The position numbers and the translations under genes are program-made. Below are positions 27,974 through 37,153 of a stretch of 64,000 nucleotides of DNA, piece by piece. A model generated the notes under the pieces. It was not told the origin of the DNA, ran no database searches, and was given only the letters and a program-made list of their open reading frames with translations. Positions within the stretch are counted from its first letter, which is position 1. Each line of letters opens with the position of its first letter. This DNA comes from Phaeotremella fagi (taxonomy: Eukaryota; Basidiomycota; Tremellomycetes; Tremellales; Phaeotremellaceae), in the NCBI GenBank assembly GCA_001599715.1, contig BCHU01000004.1:1178001-1242000 (forward strand), written 5' to 3'.

Positions 27974-28627
27974 TCAATCGACCATGACCCATCCTTTATC
28001 CGAAACACCAAGGAGCGAATTAATCATCTCCTCTGAATCGGCGAAGTCTTCCCTGGAAATAATATTGCTGGCTTCTTGAATTGGTCTCCATTTATCGATA
28101 GCCTCCTCTGTTTGATGTTCTTTACAGAACTCTTCATGTGCCGAAGCAATGACTTCTCTGGAATGTTGAATCGAACTGATGATTGCAGTTGATGTGCCCC
28201 GAGGAAATGAGTTTATAGTGGAGGTGATCCACCTCATCAGATCGGATTTTGGTGGTCTAGCTATCGAATTGAAGGATTGCCATTGGTGATTTTGAATACT
28301 GTAGCCTTTTGGACTGACGAGACATATCATCGTTTGAAAACCGATAACCCTAGGATGTGTTCGAAGTGAAACTCTGATTTGTGAAAATTCTGATTTGTTC
28401 GATTTACAAACAGAAACACATGTGAAGTAGCTGATTTGACGTCAGGTACTACATATTAACAGCGTACAGAAGTTCACTCACTATTGGAGCGAGTTTTTCT
28501 CAAGTTCCCAGTCACCTGAGTTCCTTGGTTGTACCTGACTGTTGTTACTGTGGAGTGTTGTTGATACTGAAGTTGAATTGGAGGTTGAGCTTCTGTTCTT
28601 AGTGAAAAATGAGTTGAAGAGATGCAT
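27974..28627 (-). CDS. Orphan family protein, copy C of three tandem paralogues
   Basis: Exon 1 contains MHLFNSFFTKNRSSTSN and later NSGDWELEKNSLQ. After a GTGAGT intron ending AAATCAG, exon 2 continues YFTCVSVCKSNKSEFSQIRV. The C half has STAIISSIQHSREVIASAHE and EEAIDKWRPIQEAS, parallel to copies A and B. Length is about 195 residues. The start is uncertain: a longer frame opens at 28729 and would add a hydrophobic segment (FLIVLSLLPFPIM). I prefer 28627. WELEK-x-YYFTC aligns closely with WELDK-x-YWTFTC of copy A. Function unknown. Confidence 0.55.
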
Positions 28628-28890
28628 GATTGGAAATGGAAGTAAAGATAGAACTATCAGAAATCCATCCTGAGGCTGGGTTATCATGAACAGATAAGAA
28701 GGATTGCCTTCTCCTAATCTGAAGACCACGAAAAGATGGCTATGACTTCTTTCACTTTACCTTTCTTCTCTGTTTTCTCGACTCAAATGTAGCTGTAGCA
28801 AATTTATTGATTTTGAACTCCGGTCACTTACTTTCCACACATCTTGCCATAGCCCAACACAAACCAAATAGTAAACTTTGCCTCTCAAGG

Positions 28891-29952
28891 ATGTTCGTGA
28901 TCACTAACTGGCTCGGAAATTCCCCAGCGCCTACACTCACCGAAGCCAACATCTATGGTATCAGCATGCTTATCGCTACTTCCGTCTCTGACGAAGACAA
29001 AGACCTTCTCTTCGAATCACTACCCACCATTGGGGTACCTGACATCTCCCAGCTCAGTATCTTGGTCCCAAATCAATGGGAGCTCCCTGTCGGTTACCGT
29101 GAAATCGCGCAGAACACTCAGATCACTGACAAGTCAGGGATGTTCTTAAATTTGTCAGACTTGGGAATCTCAAAACTCATCGCACCACTCAATATAAACA
29201 TTCCATACATAATCGATGGAACAATGTCCAGAGCTCATGTTTACATCACTGCTTCGGTCAATCTACCTTCTTCATTCACTCAAGAATTGAGGTCAAAGAA
29301 GGGTAAACCAATGTCTATCAACTATTTTCTCTCTCAGACGTCAAGTCTGCAGAATCAAAACGAAACCGACACAGTTACTTTCCTTTTTGGAGCTCAACTG
29401 GTGAAGAAAGATGCTCACAAGAACTGGATTGGGACTATCTCGGGTTTCGGTGGTTGTGGTGAAGCTGTCAGCAACCATTTTGAGAAGGATTCGAAGATCA
29501 TTTTACGTGAAACGTTTGAAGAAGGAGGGAGAATTATCGATCTTATCGGTAGCGTGAAACAGAAGACTCAATTCTTCGAAAGGGATGTCCAAGTTGGAGG
29601 GCCACACACTATGACTGTCGTAGATAGATGTACCGAAGCTGTAAGTAAGCGCTCGACCAAGCTTGGGAGTTTACGGGATATTCTATCTGCTGCAAAGGCA
29701 GATGGGAAAGAAGTGGCAAACATCAGCATGGTGTTACTTCCAGAAATAGAGAATGGTGCTGATGAGGTAGAGGTAAAGCAGCAATTGGAAAGTTGGTTCT
29801 GGGAAAGTACCGAAATCATGAAAAAGGGACTGATGCGGTTGAGTACGTGTGTATTTGAGAGTCACAGATATGTTGATGGTTGGGATTATCAAGAGAGTGA
29901 GATCCAGCAGCTGAAGGAAGAGGACGAAGAGGGTAAAGACTCTCTAAACTAG
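28891..29952 (+). CDS. Intronless gene with Nudix-like box, unknown function
   Basis: Single uninterrupted exon of about 353 codons from MFVITNWLGNS (28891); an in-frame ATG 84 bases upstream (28807) would lengthen it. Near residue 195-225 the protein reads FGGCGEAVSNHFEKDSKIIL directly followed by RETFEEGG. This fits the core of the Nudix signature (E-x7-R-E-x2-E-E-x-G), with the preceding glycine spaced two residues further than the canonical G-x5-E. The C end is acidic and helical (QLKEEDEEGK). If truly Nudix it would cleave a nucleoside diphosphate linked to another moiety, but the rest of the protein is unfamiliar. Lack of introns is odd here, where almost every gene of this size has several; retroposition or transfer are possible explanations. 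It lies beside the orphan paralogue cluster. Confidence 0.7.
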   Translation: MFVITNWLGNSPAPTLTEANIYGISMLIATSVSDEDKDLLFESLPTIGVPDISQLSILVPNQWELPVGYREIAQNTQITDKSGMFLNLSDLGISKLIAPLNINIPYIIDGTMSRAHVYITASVNLPSSFTQELRSKKGKPMSINYFLSQTSSLQNQNETDTVTFLFGAQLVKKDAHKNWIGTISGFGGCGEAVSNHFEKDSKIILRETFEEGGRIIDLIGSVKQKTQFFERDVQVGGPHTMTVVDRCTEAVSKRSTKLGSLRDILSAAKADGKEVANISMVLLPEIENGADEVEVKQQLESWFWESTEIMKKGLMRLSTCVFESHRYVDGWDYQESEIQQLKEEDEEGKDSLN

Positions 29953-30515
29953 ATTCGACCTATATCTGCCTTTGATGATATTCATAAAAATACTTCAATA
30001 TAGATTATTCGCGAGTCTGCACGCACTTTGCCTTTTTGCCATTAATGTCGACTATTAGTGTATTAAAGAGAAGTCGAGAGATTGTAATGGTAATAAAGCA
30101 GAACGATGGAAAGACCCCTCCACCCCTTAAAATGAGTGATTTGAAGACACAACGACGAGAACGATCATTTCACAGCAATCATTCGTTCAATTCCCTTCTC
30201 GGAGATCTATCAACTTTCTTTCAAGACGAGCCGCAGTCCAAATCTACTTAGTTGAAATTTGCTTGGATACTGGGGTTTGTAGAATCGTCATCCAGCTGCT
30301 AGTCGTAAGTCTACTCGTATGCTTTCGTCGCATGACGACCGTTGTTAGGTTATGAAATCCTCCGACGCAGTTTTGTAGGCTATGCATACTGTGTCTTATT
30401 GAACATAAAAACACAAGTCAATGTAAAATAGAACGATTCAGCAGATTGATCCACCTTCTCTTCGCGAACACCGCTGGAACGGCACTCTATCGTGATAGTT
30501 GCGTTGGATTTTCAG
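29953..30515. other. Intergenic
   Basis: About 560 bases between the Nudix-like gene and the multi-span membrane gene. A 71-codon plus-strand open frame at 30036-30251 (Ser/Lys/Arg-rich, with an inner ATG at 30048) has no splice or family support and could be chance or a leader frame. Confidence 0.35.
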
Positions 30516-32955
30516 ATGGCGCTGGCGTCAATCAAGAACGGCTGGTCCGTGAGAGAAAGAGGCAAAAGATGGTCACGTATCATTGTATGTTTCTTGATTT
30601 TTTCACACCACTTTACTTGAAAGTAAGACTAACGAGATCTAGATAAAACGATTCTCGAACCCTCTTCTCATAACATTCTTCATCCTGCAATTAATCGCAA
30701 CCATATCTCTAGGTTCACTCTCCTTAGCATCCCTCTCAACCACTCAATCAGCTTCTCACCTATTACGCCATATCATCCAACAATCCAACCTGTCTTCGAT
30801 AGTTTTCGCCTCTGACGGTGATGGACCTATAGATTGGAGATGGTCCCCCGCTATCGTTTCGAATGTTTCTGAAATTTCTGGTATGTTGAGTGGCGGCAGC
30901 GATGGAGACATGCAGGGTAATGGGGACAATAACAACGATGGAGATGGGATGGTTTGTAACGACGACGGAAAGAATTGTTATTCAGTATCGATGAAACCGA
31001 AACAAAAAACTCAATCCACAACTCCGACCTCAACTTCAATGACAGTAAATTCTTCATCGTTCTCGATGACGGTGGTAACTCCAACTATGGAGGTCGATTT
31101 GATAACCACACTCGCAGTCCTTCAAGGACAAGTGTTCACTAAGACTGTTCAAGTGGTTCCTACCTTGACTGTGATTCAAGGAAAGGTTTTGAGTACCAAT
31201 GTACCTTTTGTCAATAGTTCCACTCAGTCTCAGAAACCGACATCGACGAAATCTACTTTCAAGATTGTCAAACCGACGGGTAGCAGTGTTTCGATTGATC
31301 TGGACGATGAAGACGATTTCGACGATCGTAGTATTGAAAAAAGAGATGTTGTGTTATCGCCTGTACAATCTGATTCTATGATTGTTGGAGTAAGTATCAC
31401 TGGACTAAACGGGTCGCAGGGAACAGAATTCATCTCACAGGTGAGCCATCTCAAAGACCTCATCGCAGTACTACAGTACGTTGGACAAAGCTGATGCCAT
31501 CTCTTGAATCAGGAATGCGCCTTATCTTTAGCATGGCCAATCAACTCGTAAGCATTATCCAGAACCTACTTTCAACAGACCTAACGATAAAATAGTTTAG
31601 ATAATTTCGTCAGAGAGGAGATAGTTCTGACTTCATATTTTATCTGGACGTTATCATTAGCCATTGTGGCGGTAAGTCAAATTCAAACCGACTACAGTGC
31701 GCTGACAAAGTCATGAAGATATTCAACGAATCCATACCCCACATGTTCGCTTTGATAATTTCATTTTTAGTCTCAACAGCATGGACGATATACACTTTCC
31801 TAGCAACCACGAAATTCCAACAGACCTTTTTGATGACTGTCAAAACCTCTTGTGGCAGTTTGAACGTTTTACCAGATTACATGAAAATGAGAAGGGTTTT
31901 TCAGGTGGGTCAAAAGTGATCATCAATCAGGACCTTACTGAGACAAAATTGAGAACAGATCGCTGTACTTTCAATAAACACTTTCGTTCTTCTGGTTACC
32001 ATATTCCTATCATGGAAACTACTCGATCGATTCGGTTGGAAAACGTTCAAGAGGATCGGAGCGTCGACTGTCATAGGTAGAATCTATAAATTAGTTTTAG
32101 TTTTAGGGATAGGCCTTCAATTGAATCTTTATATCACCACAGTGTTTTTCGCCCTTTGGTTAGATCAGGTCAGTGCTTCCAAGGTCACATTTAGTTGTTG
32201 TTGTACTGATGTTTGGTTTAGATCATGAATGGTTTACCGGGTTGTTTGATGGTTATCACAACTCCTTATCTTGTGTTGAACGTTTTGATGATTGTAGTAA
32301 GTCCTTGTATTCGGACTTGACGAGTGGAATGTTGATTAATTCAATAGATGACTGTACCATGGTTCATCCTAGGTTGGGAAAGTACAAGAAAAGAGAAGAA
32401 AGTACAATATCTTCTCTTCATCCTTCTCTCCGCGTTGTAAGCTGCCCTCGCCATCTTACACTGTACTCGTACTAACGAAACACGAAAAGATTGATTACAG
32501 GTTGGACATTCTCCTTCCTAAACCCAAACTTCAAACTCGAACTCCAAACATGGACATTATTCGCCGTCCAAAGTTATCTAGGGATCTCATTGACGATCCT
32601 CATCTCCATCCTCTCGTTAATCAGAAGATGGACCTTTGATAAAGGTTTGGCAGAGTTTTTGTCGTTCAACGAAATCGATGATGACTCTGATAACCACAAC
32701 ACACGGACGGAAGATGGTATTAAGAGGAATATGACTTTTTCAAAAGCTTTCCCGGAATTCTTACCTCCCGTATGTCTCTTATCTCTCTGTTGATGGTTGG
32801 TATTGATATGTTACGTTTAGGGCCGGGGTGTTCTCCAAACTCGTGCTCAGGTTGATCGGGAACTTGTAGTCTCCTGGGTTGAGGGTGATGATACCAGACC
32901 ACTTGATGTTAGTGTTAATCCTGTGAGGAGACCTGGTATACCATCTTTCTTGTAG
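30516..32955 (+). CDS. Predicted 8-span membrane protein with large Thr/Ser ectodomain, GPCR-like layout
   Basis: About ten exons; exon 1 is 30516-30584 and intron 1 is 30585-30642. The N-terminal hydrophobic segment (LLITFFILQLIATISLGSL) is followed by a roughly 280-residue Ser/Thr/Asp-rich loop with several N-x-S/T sites and a Lys-Arg pair (SIEKRDVVLS) that a Kex2-type protease could cut. Then seven evenly spaced hydrophobic helices follow, each near exon borders: SYFIWTLSLAIVA, MFALIISFLVSTAWTIYTF, TFVLLVTIFLSWKLL, LVLVLGIGLQLNLYITTVFF, CLMVITTPYLVLNVLMIV, LLFILLSALLITGWTF, and SYLGISLTILISILSLI. A soluble C tail carries RGVLQTRAQVDRELVVSW. This is 1 + 7 spans. I do not recognise the family; a receptor role is only an inference from layout. 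Confidence 0.75.
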
Positions 32956-33346
32956 TGTGGGAGGGTACTACAGTCTGATTATGATAATGTAGTTTGATTG
33001 CTGTGATGATTGTATACAAGAATAGACCTTTCGAGTGTAAATAATGTATGCGTACAGACTCATCACTATGTGCTCGAAATGTTCTTTTTCCAGTTATGAA
33101 AACCAAATCAAATATCATACATTTTGTTCCCAACCTGTTTATTATTCGACCTTGTTCAACCGTATAACCTTCCAAGAACTGGACTGATAACGAGGAAAAC
33201 CAATAATTCTATACTGTAAACCAATTTTGTTCAGATAAAAGAAAAAACACAACCAAAAAAACTTTTGTAGAAAGGATAAAAATCGAATTATATATTAATA
33301 AACCATTCCCTGAAACCGAAGAAAATCAACCAGATCCAAACCAAGC
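32956..33346. other. Intergenic, convergent
   Basis: About 390 bases between two converging genes. AT-rich, with A-rich runs near 33230-33300 consistent with 3' UTRs. No gene called. Confidence 0.4.
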
Positions 33347-36300
33347 TCAACCCCTCACACTCCCCTTGGAACTACTTTTGACACTACCGTTTTTACTTAA
33401 TCTTTTAGTTTTCTTATCCTTCTCCATTGGAGCAGGGACCAATTCGAATTTCCCACTGTTCCTACTCAAACTTTTTCTAGCCTTGAGATAATCACCATCA
33501 ACAGGTACCTCCTCATCTGAAGAATCGTCTCTAACTCTACCAATCCTCGTTGACCAATTGGCATCGGTCGGACGAGTGATTTCAGGTGATGGTGGAGCTT
33601 GATTAATCGTTGGTGTTGATTGGGTTGAGGATGTTACGACTGGTGGAGGGGCGACGATATTCGCTTTTGAGAGATTAATGGGACCAGGTGAATCTGGTAC
33701 TGCCATTCTCACTGATTTTCTTCTTGAAACTCTTGATTCACTGTCACCAGCTACTGTTGAGGGTGCTTTGGGAACAGCGGGTCCTGTAGCAGTTCCTCCA
33801 GATGCTGTTGAAGCGTTATCATCGAATCCACCTTCATCTTCGAATTGTTCTTCAGCGGGTATAGTAACTTTTTCAGGTGGTCCAACGTTCAATCCCGCTT
33901 GCGCTACTAGATCGTTTTCAACAACTTTATACCCCTCGTCGTCTTCTTCTGAAGACGATTCTTCATCTTCTTGATTACCATCTTCTACTGCACTTTCATA
34001 TATACTAGCTTCATCTCCTGTTGCTGAGGCGTAGGAGTTTCTTTTGTTCATCGGTGGTGCAACAGGTGCGATCGCGGGTACTGGTTTTGGTTCTTCTTTG
34101 GGTAGTTGTACAGGACCAGGTGCAGCAATAGTGTATAACGTAGTTGGCATTTCGATAGGTGGAGCGAGTGAATTTACACTAGGTGGAACTGGACTAGTCG
34201 ATCTCATTGCCGATTTCAAAGGTGGCGAGAGAGTTTTCGAAGGTGGTAAAGAAGGCGTGTTTGGTCTATCAGGTTGAGGCTTCTCTTTAACGTATGAGTT
34301 GGATCTTGAAACAGATTGTGAAGGAGTAGGTGAACCACCGTTAACGTTGATAGAGGGTCTGGATGGAATCTGTGAAGGAAGGACCAGAGACGATCCAGGT
34401 GCTTTCGCCAAGGTCATTGAAGGTGTCACCTGTGATTTAGGGGCCTTTGGTACATCAGGCATAGCAGGTGGTGGTGTATCCACCAATGACATGATGTTTC
34501 GACCTGCGGCAGCTTGTTGCGATCCAACGGATGCTCGAGAGATACTACCATTCTTTTGAGTCTTTTTAGTTGAAGTGGTCGATTTGACTGTATTCGTTGA
34601 TTTAACAGTGTTGGATCTAGAAACTACACCGCCGGCTTTGGAGGCTGATGGTGTAGGAGAAGTCACTCTGGGGATTGTTCCCTTCTTGGCTGTTACAGTG
34701 CTGACGCTACCCGCACGACTGATTGGTCGTGGTTGTGGGATCAAACCTGGAGCAACCGGTGTCGATGACGATAACCGTTTACTAGCTGATGAATGTGATC
34801 GACCAACATTATCAACAGACCAACTGTTGTTACGGTTGTTGCTGACAGAAACCAACTGTCCAGAAGGTTCATCATCACTACTAGACTCGTTACCACGACT
34901 TCGACCGCCTGCTCTCGAAGTCGACCGTTTGATGTTGGCATCGGTTCTCGTATGCCATGGTCCACCAACTTTACCACCGGGACCCGAACCATAAGGTGGT
35001 GAATCTCTACCTGATCGAATCGACCCCTCCCTCTTCGATCGATTCCCCTTGAAGAATCTGGAAATCGAGGCAAAGAATCCACGTTTCTTCTTTCGACTGT
35101 GGATACTCGAGGTATCAGATGCAGCCCTTCTTGCAGTTGGATTGGGTCTTGATTGATTATCTGAAAAAGTTCTTCGTAAAGGTGTACGTCCGGTTGGAGG
35201 ATGATAGGCCATTGCGCCAACATCACTTGCAGCTCTTCTTCCACCTGCTCGAGGGTTAGGAGCATCAGAATCCGAATCGTCACCGATGTATTGGGATCCA
35301 CCAAACGTTGATGACACAGGCCGAGCGCGAGCATTGATCGATGGTACACCCAAAGGAGAAGGTCCATGAGTGTGCTTAGCAGGGGATCTGCCTTTACCAT
35401 TGGCTAACGGGGTTTTCGCTCCTGGTCGGTTTTCGTGAACAACTAAACCTCCAGCTGGGACATCATCGCCTGAACTACCGTCCTCGTCTTCTTCAACAAT
35501 ACTTCCTGTGATGGAACCGGATACTTGTCGACCAGTGATGTGTTTAGGGAAACCGTTGCGGATAGGAGACGATTGATGAGTATCGTCGTAACCGATCTGA
35601 GAAGCTGATTGCGAAGGAGCTATTGAGCCGTTGGAATCGAGTTCGAATGAGTGATCGGCTATTATCATCAGCAGGAGTTGAATCACTAGCACGAAACCTA
35701 CGTTGCCTTTCTAAATCCTCTAAACCACGTCTGGCTTGAGCGATCCACATTCGTCCCACTACTTCCATAGCTCTAAATCTCTCTGCCAAACCTCTAACCA
35801 TGACTCTGTTTCTTTCACTCTCAATCCTAACTTCCAAACCCCGAAGATGTTCTTCACAACCCAACAATTCAGCCTGAGCTTCAGCAAGTTTACCAGCTCT
35901 TTTACCTTCTTTACCAGAAGCTGAACCGTCTGACGTGATCGAATAATTAGAAGCTCTCGATGACATCACCGTACCATCTGCTCTAGAATATGAACTCGCC
36001 ATAGCAGACAGATCGGATTTCGTAGGTCTTGATTTGGTAGTTTTGATCAATCGACTGACCAAGATCTCACGATCTCTTTTAACTCGACTTAATTCTTCTT
36101 CGAGTAGATGAATCTGTTTGAGATCTTTACGGAATTGTTCAAGACTGCTGACGTAGGATGCCCATCCTGGTGTACCTGTGTCACCATTCATTGAACCGGT
36201 TTGTGAACCTGCGACACTGCTTTCTAGTAACGAAGCTGAAAGTGGACCTTCGAACGCTGCATGTCGAACTGATTGTCGAACTGGTAAGACGACTCCTGGT

Positions 36301-36506
36301 GAGGATGTTACGTAGGCTAACAAGGAGGATGTTGAGGCGTGAGAGTGAGATAGGAGAGTTAGGAGTGCTTGAGTGAGGTTTTTCTGAGAGTCACTAGGTG
36401 GATGTCAGTTCAGAGTCGGGTCTAGCATTCGTTCAACTTACAGATAATTGTTTAGCAACCTGTCACTACTGCTTCTATGAGCATGACCTGGTCTGAGAGC
36501 GTCCAT
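33347..36506 (-). CDS. Coiled-coil protein with long Ser/Pro-rich disordered region (possible BAR-like N part)
   Basis: Three exons. Exon 1 starts at 36506 (MDALRPGHAHRSSSDRLLNN). Intron 1 (GTAAGT to CACCTAG) joins to DSQKNLTQALLTLLSHSHAS. A 43-nt intron (about 35701-35659, GTAGGT donor, CTGAT branch, ATAATAG) joins two otherwise out-of-frame blocks as ERQ-PDHSFELD. The first 230 residues are helical and look like a membrane-binding BAR-type coil (YVSSLEQFRKDLKQIHLLEE, RDREILVSRL, RVMVRGLAERFRAMEVVGR). The remaining roughly 780 residues are mostly disordered, rich in Ser, Pro and Arg, with acidic patches and many phosphorylatable S/T-P sites. I suggest a cortical or membrane-associated scaffold, but this is inference; an eisosome or Ivy1-type relation would need a profile search. 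Confidence 0.7.
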
Positions 36507-37153
36507 TGTTGTAGGATATGATGGATGTTAGAGCGGAAGATGTGAGATACAGTAGTTGAAGAGTATCAACAGCAATTACCGGATAAGCGGGAGCAGCGAT
36601 CGAGAGAGAGATAAAGATAGAACGGGTGCGTGGGTGGGTGGGTGGGAGTTGTACGATGGACAAGGTTTGTTTGTTTTGGATCGGAGACAGAGACGGGGGT
36701 GGTAAGAGTAAGAGTGAGAGTGAGATGTAGATGAAGAGAAGATATAGTATGACAGTGATAAGTTATAAGACGATCCTTTGCTAAAAGTGTTCCAGACCAT
36801 ACACCGTACTTACAACTGACAATCCATAAACAGGAATTTAAGGGTCAAGTAAAGATTAATTGATGACGTCTGAATTACTTTAGTGGCACACGTGGTGTGT
36901 AGTGTGTGTTGGGAACAATGACGTGTAGATTCTACATGCCACGTTCTACTTTGTACGTGTCCGCAGTGTAAGGTGTAGTTGGATAGTCTGTTGCTGCCTG
37001 CCTGTACAATTCAAAAGGAGTCAACGAGCTAGATCTAGAAGAGACTCAGAACAGAGTTTCAGAGGTAGACAACACAGTGACCACTGGAGTAATCACTGCA
37101 AACGAAACAAAAGGTGAAAACAGGACATCCAACGTCCTCACCAACCACCCACC
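36507..37153. promoter_or_regulatory. Divergent promoter of STT3 and the coiled-coil gene
   Basis: About 650 bases between two start codons. It holds a purine-rich GAGAGTGAGAGTGAG stretch (around 36700-36727), a TGACGTC site (36864-36870), a CACGTG inside the near-palindrome CACACGTGGTGTG (36887-36899), and TGACGTGT (36919-36926). These match known binding words of bZIP and bHLH factors in general; which factor binds here is not known. Confidence 0.5.

Noticed and set aside
30036..30251. 71-codon plus-strand frame
   Set aside because: Possible small gene but no splice, family or composition evidence beyond an open frame.
33678..34994. Several long plus-strand frames (Gly/Thr/Val-rich)
   Set aside because: Antisense shadows of the Ser/Pro/Ala-rich exon of the minus-strand coiled-coil gene.
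35659..35701. Apparent frameshift splitting the coiled-coil gene into two overlapping frames
   Set aside because: A 43-nt intron with GTAGGT, CTGAT and ATAATAG joins both frames exactly.
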